Notes under the pieces: generated by a model
What the model saw: the letters and a program-made list of their open reading frames with translations, nothing else
What the model was told of the DNA's origin: nothing
The model's database searches: none
Translations under genes and position numbers: made by a program
Assembly: GCA_018241645.1 (NCBI GenBank)
Contig: JAFEDL010000035.1
Span: 1 to 47,797 of the forward strand
Reading direction: 5' to 3'
Source: Pseudomonadota bacterium
GTDB lineage: Bacteria; Pseudomonadota; Gammaproteobacteria; Burkholderiales; SG8-39
DNA length: 47,797 nucleotides
Part shown: one piece after another, positions 25,543-33,364 of the stretch
Layout: each line of letters opens with the position of its first letter
Position numbering within the stretch: position 1 is the first letter of the stretch

Positions 25543-26391
25543 TCAGCAGCCCCTGAATCGCGGCGCGCGCTTCTCGAGGTAATGGGCCACCCCTTCCTTG
25601 AAATCCTCGCTCTTGAAGCTCTTGTGCATCTCGGCGTCGGCCACGGCGAGCGCCGTTTCGAAGTCCTGGAACGGGGACTTCCAGATCTGGGCCTTCATGA
25701 CCGCCATCGAGCGCGGCGACACGCTGTCGGCAAGCGCGCGCGCATAGGCCATGACTTCGTCCATGAAGATCGACTGGGCGAACACCTTGTTCACCAGGCC
25801 CATCCGCTCGGCCTCGTCGGCGCCGAACTTGCGTGCCGAGAACAGCAGGTCGAGCGCATGGGCCGGCCCGACAAGCCGCGGCAGCAGCCAGCTGGCGCCA
25901 TGCTCCGCAATCAGGCCGCGCTGCGCGAACGATGTGGTGAACTTCGCCTCGCTGCCCGCGAAGCGCATGTCGGCATAAAGGGCGATCACGAGCCCCAGGC
26001 CCGCCGCCGGCCCGTTCAGGGCGGCGATGATCGGCTTCTTCGCCTTCAGCATGTAGCCGAAGCGCCCCCCGTAGTGGACGGATACGTCCGGCCCGAGGTC
26101 GCTCGAAAAATCCGGCACGGCCGCGTCTGCTCCGGCGGCGCGCTTCTGCACGCCGGCTGCATCGCTCTGGATGCCTTGTAGGAGTTTCATGTCGGCGCCC
26201 GCGCAGAAACCGCGGCCCGCCCCGGTCAGCACGATGACGCGCACGGCTGCGTCGGCTACCGCGGCTCCGATGGCGTTGCGCAGGCCGTTTCCCATGGCCG
26301 CGGTAAACGCGTTGAGCGCTTCCGGCCGGTTGAGCCGGATCACCGCGATCCGGTCCTGCACTTCGTACAGCACGTCTTCAAATGCGCTCAT
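25543..26391 (-). CDS. Enoyl-CoA hydratase/isomerase family protein
   Basis: 282 aa crotonase-fold enzyme. Oxyanion-hole segments are visible: AGRGFCAGADM and, after the KKPIIAALNGPAAG strand, GLGLVIALYADMRFAG. The catalytic region reads QRGLIAEHGASWLLPRLVG. The start MSAFEDVLYEV is chosen at 26391 because GGAGA lies about 4 bases upstream; the longer reading adds an Arg-rich, unconserved extension. The exact reaction (fatty acid, aromatic or side-chain CoA) cannot be read from the motifs. An acyl-CoA ligase is encoded 2 kb upstream on the same strand. Confidence 0.9.
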   Translation of the reverse strand: MSAFEDVLYEVQDRIAVIRLNRPEALNAFTAAMGNGLRNAIGAAVADAAVRVIVLTGAGRGFCAGADMKLLQGIQSDAAGVQKRAAGADAAVPDFSSDLGPDVSVHYGGRFGYMLKAKKPIIAALNGPAAGLGLVIALYADMRFAGSEAKFTTSFAQRGLIAEHGASWLLPRLVGPAHALDLLFSARKFGADEAERMGLVNKVFAQSIFMDEVMAYARALADSVSPRSMAVMKAQIWKSPFQDFETALAVADAEMHKSFKSEDFKEGVAHYLEKRAPRFRGC

Positions 26392-26424
26392 GTCGTCTCC
26401 AGCGGCTCGCCGCCGCAATCATGT

Positions 26425-26823
26425 TCATGCCTGCCACACCCCATAGCCCTCCTCGCGCAGGCCGATCGCAAGCTCGACCTCCATGTCCATCGCGGCGCGG
26501 TAGGGCATGGGGTTGTAGAACGCGTACAGCTTGGGCAGGAGGCGCAGGCCGTATTCGTGCGCAAAGCGGTTCGACTTGACGCCCTTGCGGTGGTTGTCGA
26601 ACCGCTGCTCGGGCGTGAGGCCGGTCATGCCCACGTACACGCAAGGCTTGGTCACGTCGTAGTCCGGGTTGGCCCTGCGGAACTTCGCCTCGTTCAGCAC
26701 TTCGGGACTCAGCTCGATGACGTAGACCGAGTGGCGGTGGCGCGGCCGCGCCGCCTTGCCAGGCTTGGCGGACGGACCGGCCTTTGCGCGCTTTGCGGCC
26801 TTCCTGCCGGCCTCCACGATCAC
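26425..26823 (-). CDS. Small GIY-YIG-like protein with Lys/Arg-rich N-terminus
   Basis: 132 aa from the GTG at 26823, which overlaps the upstream stop as GTGA. The first 30 residues are Lys/Ala-rich (EAGRKAAKRAKAGPSAKPGK) and would bind nucleic acid. The rest resembles a GIY-YIG nuclease fold: SVYVIEL and CVYVGMTG for the two strands, an Arg in EQRFDNH, and a Glu late in the domain (MEVELAIGLREE). The motifs are diverged, so nuclease activity is uncertain. It belongs to a four-gene overlapping or closely packed set with the two small genes upstream and the hydratase downstream. Confidence 0.6.
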   Translation of the reverse strand: MIVEAGRKAAKRAKAGPSAKPGKAARPRHRHSVYVIELSPEVLNEAKFRRANPDYDVTKPCVYVGMTGLTPEQRFDNHRKGVKSNRFAHEYGLRLLPKLYAFYNPMPYRAAMDMEVELAIGLREEGYGVWQA

Positions 26824-27086
26824 GCGTCGTCCGGCGTGTCGTCCGACCACCGTCGCGCGGGGCCGGAATAGTCGTACCCGTCCGCCGCGTCCCCGCCGTC
26901 GTCGCTTTCGGGCTCGTCGAATTTGTCGAGTTCGTGCAGCAGCGACTGAAGGCGCTTCTCGGCGGCCGAATCGCGCGCGGGGTGGGCGGCGAGGCTCTTG
27001 GCCGCCTCCGACGCGCCCTTGTGGTCGCGCTTGGTCTTGATCGGGCGCGCAGGGTGCGAGGCTTTCTTCGGTGCCGGGTGCTTCAT
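26820..27086 (-). CDS. Small hypothetical protein, basic N-terminus and acidic C-terminus
   Basis: 88 aa. I recognise no family. The first 35 residues are Lys/His/Pro-rich, the middle (about 40-60) is a short helix-like stretch (AAEKRLQSLLHELDKFDEPE), and the tail is Asp-rich. It overlaps both neighbours: its ATG is fused to the stop of the membrane protein gene (ATGA), and its TGA is fused to the GTG of the GIY-YIG-like gene. This coupling is the main evidence that it is real. Function unknown. Confidence 0.6.
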   Translation of the reverse strand: MKHPAPKKASHPARPIKTKRDHKGASEAAKSLAAHPARDSAAEKRLQSLLHELDKFDEPESDDGGDAADGYDYSGPARRWSDDTPDDA

Positions 27087-27436
27087 GGGCGCCGGTCCCC
27101 GAACACCAGCGCGCTGGCCGCCCAGGAGATCAGCGCGTAGACGATCGCCCCTAGCACGGCCGACCAGAACCCGGCGACGTGGAACCCCTCCAGCAGGTTG
27201 GCCACCATCCAGAACAGCAGCCCGTTGATCACGAAGATGAACAGGCCCAGCGTGAGCAGCGTCGCCGGCAGGGTGAGCAGCACCAGCACGGGCCGGATCA
27301 GCGTGTTCACCAGCCCCAGCACCAGCGCGGCCACCAGCGCGGTGACGAAGCCGTCCACCTGCACCGAGGGAACGACGTAGGGCAGCGCCAGCAGGGCCAG
27401 CGCGTTGATCAGCCAGACGAGGAGCAGGTTGCGCAT
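27083..27436 (-). CDS. Small membrane protein, phage holin 4/YvlD family
   Basis: 117 aa with four hydrophobic segments and the family beginning MRNLLLVWLINALALLALPY, then LGLVNTLIRPVLVLLTLPAT and GLFIFVINGLLFWM. These are typical of the YvlD/phage_holin_4_2 family of unknown, possibly envelope-stress-related, role. The ATG at 27436 is chosen by the conserved start; an upstream in-frame TTG at 27463 is also possible. Not phage here: no other phage genes are nearby. Coupled by ATGA to the small gene that follows. Confidence 0.8.
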   Translation of the reverse strand: MRNLLLVWLINALALLALPYVVPSVQVDGFVTALVAALVLGLVNTLIRPVLVLLTLPATLLTLGLFIFVINGLLFWMVANLLEGFHVAGFWSAVLGAIVYALISWAASALVFGDRRP

Positions 27437-27484
27437 TGACTCAATGATGCGCCCTGTCCGCAAAAAGTGAAACCCGCCCCCCTC

Positions 27485-28198
27485 TCAGCCGCCCTTGCGG
27501 ATCCACGTCTTGATGGCGTCGACGGTTTCCTTCTCGATGCCGTTATAGCCATGATGAGCATAGGCTTCGCACTCGCTGCCGGTCGAGATGCCGCCCTCCA
27601 TGGTGATCAGTTCGGTGCCGAACTTCTCGTTCGAGCGCTTCGCCGCGCTGTACGGCGTGACCCGGCACCAGTCGTTGATGTGGTGCACCACCAGCTGCCG
27701 GTTGCGGTAGGCCTTGCCGTCGAAGGAATAGACCTGCGCGCGCGACGAGGTGTGGATTTCCCCCGCGACCTTGTCCTGCAGGAACCCGGCCAGGCTCATC
27801 GTAGGTCCCGTCCCGTTGCTCGTGCCGATCAGATAGACCTTCGCATCGGGGTAGCGGCGCTTGAGGTCGTCGAGCAGGACCTGCACGCGCTCCTCGCTGC
27901 CGGTCGCGTTGGTCGAAACGGTGGCGAAGTCCTGGTCCACGAACAGCGGCCGCGAGCGGATCAGGAAATTGCCGTACAGCCCGAACTTGATCTTGCCGTC
28001 CTCCATGCGCAGGTTCATGTCGCCCGAGCCGCCGGGAAACAGCACCAGCAGGTACTTCGGCCGGGGGCTCGCCGAATCCAGCATGTAAGGCACAGGGTCA
28101 CCGTTCGGGAACCTGGCGGTCATCACGAGTTCGGTATCGGCCCGCGCCGGCAGGGTACAAAGCAGGAATGCGGCGAGGAGCAGCGGGCGCAGGCTCAT
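27485..28198 (-). CDS. Exported alpha/beta-hydrolase-like protein
   Basis: 237 aa with a signal peptide (MSLRPLLLAAFLLCTLPARA, about 1-20). A GXSXG-type nucleophile elbow is present (LIGTSNGTGPTM) and an oxyanion-like FPGGSGDMNL precedes it. His residues near the end (HHGYNGIEKET) could complete a triad. The family is unassigned and the substrate unknown. ATG at 28198 is fused to the stop of the acyl-CoA ligase (ATGA), which fixes the start and suggests co-function; a longer in-frame reading is a shadow of the ligase gene. Confidence 0.72.
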   Translation of the reverse strand: MSLRPLLLAAFLLCTLPARADTELVMTARFPNGDPVPYMLDSASPRPKYLLVLFPGGSGDMNLRMEDGKIKFGLYGNFLIRSRPLFVDQDFATVSTNATGSEERVQVLLDDLKRRYPDAKVYLIGTSNGTGPTMSLAGFLQDKVAGEIHTSSRAQVYSFDGKAYRNRQLVVHHINDWCRVTPYSAAKRSNEKFGTELITMEGGISTGSECEAYAHHGYNGIEKETVDAIKTWIRKGG

Positions 28199-29727
28199 GT
28201 CCCCTCCTTCCAGTACCGGTCGCGCAGCAGCCGCTTGTACAGCTTGCCGGTCGGCGACCGCGGCAGCTCCGCCTCGAAATCCACCGATTTCGGGCACTTG
28301 ATGTGCGACAGGTTGGCGCGGCAATAGGCGATCAGTTCCGCGGCGAGCGCCGGCCCCGCGTTGACGGATTCCGCCGGCTGCACCACCGCCTTCACCTCCT
28401 CGCCGAACTCCTCGTTCGGCACGCCGATCACGGCCACGTCGGCCACCTTGGGGTGCGTCACCAGCAGGTTCTCGACTTCCTGCGGGTAGATGTTCACGCC
28501 GCCCGAGATGATCATGTAGTGCTTGCGGTCGGTGAGGTAGAGGAAGCCGTCGGCATCGAGGTGCCCGACGTCGCCGAGCGTGGTCCAGCCCTGCGCGCTC
28601 CTTGCGGACGCGGTCTTGGCCGGGTCGTTGTGGTATTCGAAGGCGGGCCCGTTGGCGAAGTAGATCGTGCCGGTCTCGCCGGCCGGCAGGACATTGCCGG
28701 CCTCGTCGAGGATGCGCACTTCGCCGACCAGCGCGCGGCCCACGGTTCCGCGGTGCGCGAGCCAGTCGGCCGAGTTGCACGCGACGAAGCCGTTGCCCTC
28801 GGTGCCGGCGTAGTACTCGAACAGCACCGGCCCCCACCAGTCGATCATGCCCTCCTTCACCTGCACCGGGCAGGGGGCCGCGGCGTGGATCGCGACTTTC
28901 AGCGAATCGTGCCGGTAGCGCGCGCGGGTCGCGGGCGGCAGCTTCAGCATGCGCACGAAGTGCGTCGGCACCCACTGGCTGTGCGTGATGGCGTGGCGCT
29001 CGATCAGCGCCAGCGCTTCCTCGGCATCGAAGTGCTCCATGATCACCGACGTCCCGCCGAAGCGCATCACCGTCATGTTGAAGCGCAGCGGGGCGGCGTG
29101 GTACAGCGGCGCGGGCGAGAGGTAGACCGAGGCCCCGTTCAGCCCGTACAGCCTGGTCGAGACCATCATCAGCGTGCTGGGTGCGTCGATCGCCTCGTCC
29201 AGCAGCTCCGTCTTCACACCCTTGGGACGCCCGGTGGTGCCGGAGGAATACAGCATGTCGCGCCCCGCGGATTCATCCGCGATGCGCGCCACCGGCTGCG
29301 CATCGCGCGCCGCCTCCCAGGCCGGGTATCCCGGCAGCGCCCCGCCGACGCAGTAGCGCGCGCGCACCCGCGGGCTCCTGGCGAGGAGCTCGGCGGCCTG
29401 GCCGGCGAGGCCCGCCGATACGATGAACAGCTGTGCGCCGCAGTCGGCGAGGATGTACTCGGCCTCCTGCGTCGAGAGCCGCGAACTCATCGCAGTGAAG
29501 AACAGCCCGGAGCGCTGCGCCGCGAAGCAGATCTCGAAGAAGCGCGCGTTGTTGTCCATCATCAGCGCGATCGAGTCGCCGCGTTTGAGGCCCAGGGAAC
29601 GGAACAGGTGCGCGCCCTGGTTCGAGCGGTCCTCGAGTTGGCGGTAGGTCACCGTCTCGCCGGAGGCCGCCATCAGGTAAGCCGGCTTGTCGGGCGTGGC
29701 GAGCGCATGGTGACAGGGGTGATACAT
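28195..29727 (-). CDS. AMP-dependent acyl-CoA synthetase/ligase
   Basis: 510 aa ANL-superfamily enzyme activating a carboxylic acid as acyl-AMP and then acyl-CoA. The P-loop-like A3 motif is LYSSGTTGRPKG, A5 is YYAGTEGNG, A7/A8 are TLGDVGHLDADGFLYLTDR and the A10 Lys is in SPTGKLYKR. The acyl chain cannot be specified; the closest look is to medium/long-chain or steroid-type ligases. A strong RBS (GGGAGGAG) precedes the ATG at 29727. It is followed by the exported hydrolase (overlap), with an enoyl-CoA hydratase further along the same strand. Confidence 0.92.
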   Translation of the reverse strand: MYHPCHHALATPDKPAYLMAASGETVTYRQLEDRSNQGAHLFRSLGLKRGDSIALMMDNNARFFEICFAAQRSGLFFTAMSSRLSTQEAEYILADCGAQLFIVSAGLAGQAAELLARSPRVRARYCVGGALPGYPAWEAARDAQPVARIADESAGRDMLYSSGTTGRPKGVKTELLDEAIDAPSTLMMVSTRLYGLNGASVYLSPAPLYHAAPLRFNMTVMRFGGTSVIMEHFDAEEALALIERHAITHSQWVPTHFVRMLKLPPATRARYRHDSLKVAIHAAAPCPVQVKEGMIDWWGPVLFEYYAGTEGNGFVACNSADWLAHRGTVGRALVGEVRILDEAGNVLPAGETGTIYFANGPAFEYHNDPAKTASARSAQGWTTLGDVGHLDADGFLYLTDRKHYMIISGGVNIYPQEVENLLVTHPKVADVAVIGVPNEEFGEEVKAVVQPAESVNAGPALAAELIAYCRANLSHIKCPKSVDFEAELPRSPTGKLYKRLLRDRYWKEGT

Positions 29728-29781
29728 CGGTCGACTCCTCCCGGGTCATTGCGATGTGTTTGCGCGCGCCAGTGTAGCGGG

Positions 29782-30897
29782 TTAGCCGGCGACCAGCCTC
29801 AGGTGGGTGATTTCGGACGGAGCCCAGAGCCGCTTGGGCGGTCCCCAGTAGCCCGTACCCCGGCTCGTATAGACCCACAACGCGCCGAGGCGGCGCAAGC
29901 CGGCGGTGAAAGGCTGCTGCAAGCGAACCATGTAGTTCCACGGCCAGAACTGCCCGCCGTGGGTATGCCCCGAGAGCTGGAGGTGAAATCCCGCGGGCTC
30001 GGCGGCAAACGCGGAGCGCGGCTGGTGCGCGAGCAGCATGCGGACCGCGGCATGGCGGGGCGCGCCGGCCATCGCCGCGGCGGGATCGCTCCTGTGCGCC
30101 TCGTCGTAATTGTGGGCGTTGAAATCCGTCACGCCGGCCACGACCAGGGACTCGCCTTCGTGCTCGAGCACCACATGCTCGTTCATGAGCACCCGCAGTC
30201 CCAGCCGGCGCAATTCGGCAATCCACGCCTCCGCGCCGGAGTAGTACTCGTGATTGCCGGTCACGAAGTAGGTGCCGTGCCTCGCCGCCAGCCGTGCCAG
30301 CGGCTCGGCGTGCCCGGACAACTGCAGGACGCTCCCGTCGACCAGGTCGCCGGTCACCGCGATCATGTCCGCGCCCAGTGCATTCACCGCGTCCACGATT
30401 GCCTCGACGTACGGGCGCTTGATGGTCGGGCCGATATGGATGTCGGTGATCTGCGCGATCGTGAAGCCGTGCAGCGCCGGGGGCAGGCCGGGGATCGAGA
30501 TGTCCACCGCTTTCACCCGCGCCAGGCGGCGGGCATTGAAGAGGCCTGCGAGCGTGAACAGCAGGGCGATCAGCGGCACAGCCGCCGCGCTCCAGGCACG
30601 GAACTGGAACCAGCCCAGTGCATAGGCCGCGAGCAGCCCGGCCTCGCGTAAGAACGTGAGCACGAACAGCGAGGAAAACGAGCCCATCGCAACCAGGCCC
30701 GCCCACGCCAGGCGATCGGCGTGCGGTGCATTCGCATATCGCCTCGCAAACAGGCCCATCGGAAGCAGGCCTGCCGAAAGGACCAGCCAGGCCGCCAGGC
30801 CGGCCGCCGCCCATGCCGTGCCGGCGGCGAGGTCCGGCAGCAGGCGCCAGCCTACCCAGGCGTGCAGCAGGACGACGAGGCCGTACAGTCGGAGCAT
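29782..30897 (-). CDS. Membrane-anchored metallophosphoesterase
   Basis: 371 aa. Four N-terminal membrane segments (about 1-125) precede a calcineurin-type phosphoesterase with the full metal motif set: DIHIG (Asp-x-His), GDLVDG, GNHEYY and GHTHGGQFWPW. This matches the YaeI-like family, whose members act on phosphodiesters such as UDP-linked lipids. The catalytic domain follows the membrane part directly. The ATG at 30897 is 70 bases from the next upstream gene on the same strand; the gene downstream is the acyl-CoA ligase (54-base gap). Confidence 0.88.
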   Translation of the reverse strand: MLRLYGLVVLLHAWVGWRLLPDLAAGTAWAAAGLAAWLVLSAGLLPMGLFARRYANAPHADRLAWAGLVAMGSFSSLFVLTFLREAGLLAAYALGWFQFRAWSAAAVPLIALLFTLAGLFNARRLARVKAVDISIPGLPPALHGFTIAQITDIHIGPTIKRPYVEAIVDAVNALGADMIAVTGDLVDGSVLQLSGHAEPLARLAARHGTYFVTGNHEYYSGAEAWIAELRRLGLRVLMNEHVVLEHEGESLVVAGVTDFNAHNYDEAHRSDPAAAMAGAPRHAAVRMLLAHQPRSAFAAEPAGFHLQLSGHTHGGQFWPWNYMVRLQQPFTAGLRRLGALWVYTSRGTGYWGPPKRLWAPSEITHLRLVAG

Positions 30898-30967
30898 GGG
30901 TCGCAGGGTCGGGGGCGGACCACCCCCAGATGGGGATGGTTTTCGTTACGGCAAGGCCCGCCGGAAA

Positions 30968-33295
30968 CTAGGCGCTGCGCAACGCGCGCCAGATCTTCTC
31001 GGGCGTGAACGGCATGTCCAGGGTCTTCACGCCACGTGCGCCCAAGGCATCGAGGACAGCATTGACCGCTGCGGGCATCGCGCCGTGGCAACCAGCCTCG
31101 CCCACGCCCTTGGCGCCCAGCAGGTTCAGCGCACTCGGCACGGTCTGGTCGAACCCGGTCTCGAGCGGCGGGATCAGCTCCGCGCGCGGCATCGCGTAGT
31201 CCATGAACGAGCCCGTGATGAGCTGGCCGGTCTCATCGTAGACCGACTGCTCCATCAGCGCCTGCCCCAGTCCCTGCGCAATGCCGCCGTGCACCTGGCC
31301 TTCGGCCATCAGCGGGTTCATGACCCGGCCGATGTCGTCGACGGCCGCGAGCCGCACGATCTCCACGATGCCGGTCTCCGGGTCGACTTCGGCTTCGGCG
31401 ATCTGGCACCCGTTGGGCCAGGTCTGGCCCTGCGCGGTCTCGGTGTGCTCGATCCGGATGCGCCGCTCCGGCTGCCGGCCTGCGAGCTCGGCCAGCCCGA
31501 TCGAGCGGTCCGTGCCGGAAATCCGGAAGCGGCCGGCCGAAAATTCCATATCTGTCGCCGCGGCTTCGAGTTCCCTGGCGGCGAGCTGCCGGCCCGCCTC
31601 GATGAGCACGCGCGCGCCCGCCAGCGTCGCGCTGCCGCCCACCTGCAGCGTGCGCGAACCGCCCGCGCCGCCGCCGGCTTTCACGATGTCGGTGTCGCCT
31701 TGGGTAATGCGCACCGCATCGGGCGATACGCCCAGCAGCTCCGCCAGGATCTGCGCGTACGCGGTCTGGATCCCCTGCCCGATCTGCTGCGTCCCGGACA
31801 GCAGCGTCACGATCCCGTCCGCGTCCACGGCCAGCGTCACGGCTTCGTTCATGCGCGCGCTGCCGGTGATCTCCACGTAACAGCCGATGCCGCGCCCATA
31901 GAGCTTGCCGCGCTTTTCGGCTTCCGCCTTGCGTGCCGCAAAGCCATCCCAGTCGGCGGCACGCATCGCGCCGCGCAGGACCTTCTCGAAGTCGCCGCAA
32001 TCGTAGACCGCGCCGGCCGGGTTCCGGTACGGCATCTGGTCGGCGCGCACGAGGTTCTTCAGGCGCAGTTCGACCGGGTCCACGCCGAGTTCGCGCGCGG
32101 TCGTGCTCACCAGCCGCTCGAGCAGGTAGCCCATCTCGGGACGTCCCGCGCCTCGGTAAGCATCCACCGGGACCGTATTGGTGAACAGGATCCTCACCTC
32201 GTGGTCGAGCAGCGGGATCGCATACACCCCGGTGGGCGCCCGCGCGCCCGACATGGCGGGCACGCAGGCGCCGAAGCTCGACACGTACGCGCCCACGTTG
32301 GCCAGCGACTGCATGCGCAGCGCCGTGAACCGGTGCTGCGCATCCAGCGCCAGCTCGGTCTCGACGACGCTGTCGCGCCCGTGGACTTCGGACAGGAAAT
32401 TCTCCGAGCGGTCGGCGCGCCACTTCACCGGCCGCCCGAGCGCGCGCGCCGCGAACAGCAGCGCCGCGTGCTCGGGGTAGGCGTAGCCGCGCGCGCCGAA
32501 CCCGCCCCCCACGTCGGTGCAGACGATGCGCAACCGGTCCTCGGGCACGCCGAACACTTTCGCAAGCTGGCCGCGGACGTTGTGCGTGTTCTGGGTGGGG
32601 CAATACAGCGTGAACCGGTCGTCCGCGTACTGCGCCGCGAGCGCGCGCGGCTCCAAAGGGTTCGCGATCACGCGCTGGTTGACCACCCTGAGCTTCACCA
32701 CGTGCGCGGCGGCCGCAAAGGCCGCGTCGCAGGCCGCGCGATCGCCCATGCGGTAGAGCGCGGCGATATTGCCGTACTCGGGCACGAACGCCGGCGCCCA
32801 ATGCACCGGCGCGTCCGCGCGCGCCGCCGCGGGCAGGTCGGCGTTCGCCGCAAGCGCGTCCCATTCGACCTCCACCAGCTCGGCCGCATCGCGCGCCTGG
32901 TCGCGCGTTTCGGCCACCACCATCGCAATCGCGTCGCCGACGAAGCGGGCAACGTCGGAAGTCAGCGCATGGCGCGGCGGCACTTTCATGTCGGTGCCGT
33001 CGGGCCGCTTGTGCATCTGGGTGAATGGCACCGGCGCAAGGTTGGCCGCAACGATGTCGGCGCCCGCATAGACCGCGAGGACGCCCGGCGCGGCGCGCGC
33101 GGCCGCCAAGTCCAGCTTCGCAATCCTCGCGTGCGCGTGAGGGGAGCGCACAAAGGCGGCGTGCGCCTGGCCCGGCAGCGACACGTCGTCGGTGAACCGC
33201 CCCTGGCCCGACAGCAGCCGCGCATCCTCGATCCGGCGCAGCGGCTTGCCGATCCACTGGCTGGCGCCAGGCTGAATTTCAGTATGTCCGTTCAT
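30968..33295 (-). CDS. Xanthine dehydrogenase-family molybdopterin-binding large subunit (form II CoxL-like)
   Basis: 775 aa molybdenum hydroxylase large subunit. Seen: the N-terminal domain start IGKPLRRIEDARLLSGQGRF, the molybdopterin loop DVGGGFGARGY (261-271), the active-site loop AYRGAGR (379-385) and the catalytic Glu in GAKGVGEAG near residue 730. AYRGAGR is the form II signature; true CO dehydrogenases (form I) have AYRCSFR, so the substrate is more likely an aldehyde or heterocycle. The start MNGHTEIQP at 33295 fits the family. No small Fe-S (CoxS) or FAD (CoxM) subunit gene is adjacent, so it is an orphan large subunit in this window. Confidence 0.92.
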   Translation of the reverse strand: MNGHTEIQPGASQWIGKPLRRIEDARLLSGQGRFTDDVSLPGQAHAAFVRSPHAHARIAKLDLAAARAAPGVLAVYAGADIVAANLAPVPFTQMHKRPDGTDMKVPPRHALTSDVARFVGDAIAMVVAETRDQARDAAELVEVEWDALAANADLPAAARADAPVHWAPAFVPEYGNIAALYRMGDRAACDAAFAAAAHVVKLRVVNQRVIANPLEPRALAAQYADDRFTLYCPTQNTHNVRGQLAKVFGVPEDRLRIVCTDVGGGFGARGYAYPEHAALLFAARALGRPVKWRADRSENFLSEVHGRDSVVETELALDAQHRFTALRMQSLANVGAYVSSFGACVPAMSGARAPTGVYAIPLLDHEVRILFTNTVPVDAYRGAGRPEMGYLLERLVSTTARELGVDPVELRLKNLVRADQMPYRNPAGAVYDCGDFEKVLRGAMRAADWDGFAARKAEAEKRGKLYGRGIGCYVEITGSARMNEAVTLAVDADGIVTLLSGTQQIGQGIQTAYAQILAELLGVSPDAVRITQGDTDIVKAGGGAGGSRTLQVGGSATLAGARVLIEAGRQLAARELEAAATDMEFSAGRFRISGTDRSIGLAELAGRQPERRIRIEHTETAQGQTWPNGCQIAEAEVDPETGIVEIVRLAAVDDIGRVMNPLMAEGQVHGGIAQGLGQALMEQSVYDETGQLITGSFMDYAMPRAELIPPLETGFDQTVPSALNLLGAKGVGEAGCHGAMPAAVNAVLDALGARGVKTLDMPFTPEKIWRALRSA

Positions 33296-33364
33296 TGCCG
33301 GGCGCTTCTCCGCTGGGGGATGGAACAACGATGCCGCCCATTATGGCAAAGGAAGCGCCGCGCA

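Noticed and set aside
27083..27436. A phage holin and hence a prophage remnant
   Set aside because: The protein belongs to the YvlD-type membrane family common on bacterial chromosomes, and no phage structural or lysis genes are nearby.
30917..30942. A hairpin followed by TTTT as a terminator
   Set aside because: The T-run would serve plus-strand transcription, but no plus-strand gene ends here; the flanking genes are on the minus strand.
30968..33295. Aerobic CO dehydrogenase large subunit
   Set aside because: The active-site loop is AYRGAGR, not the form I AYRCSFR, and no CoxS/CoxM genes are adjacent.
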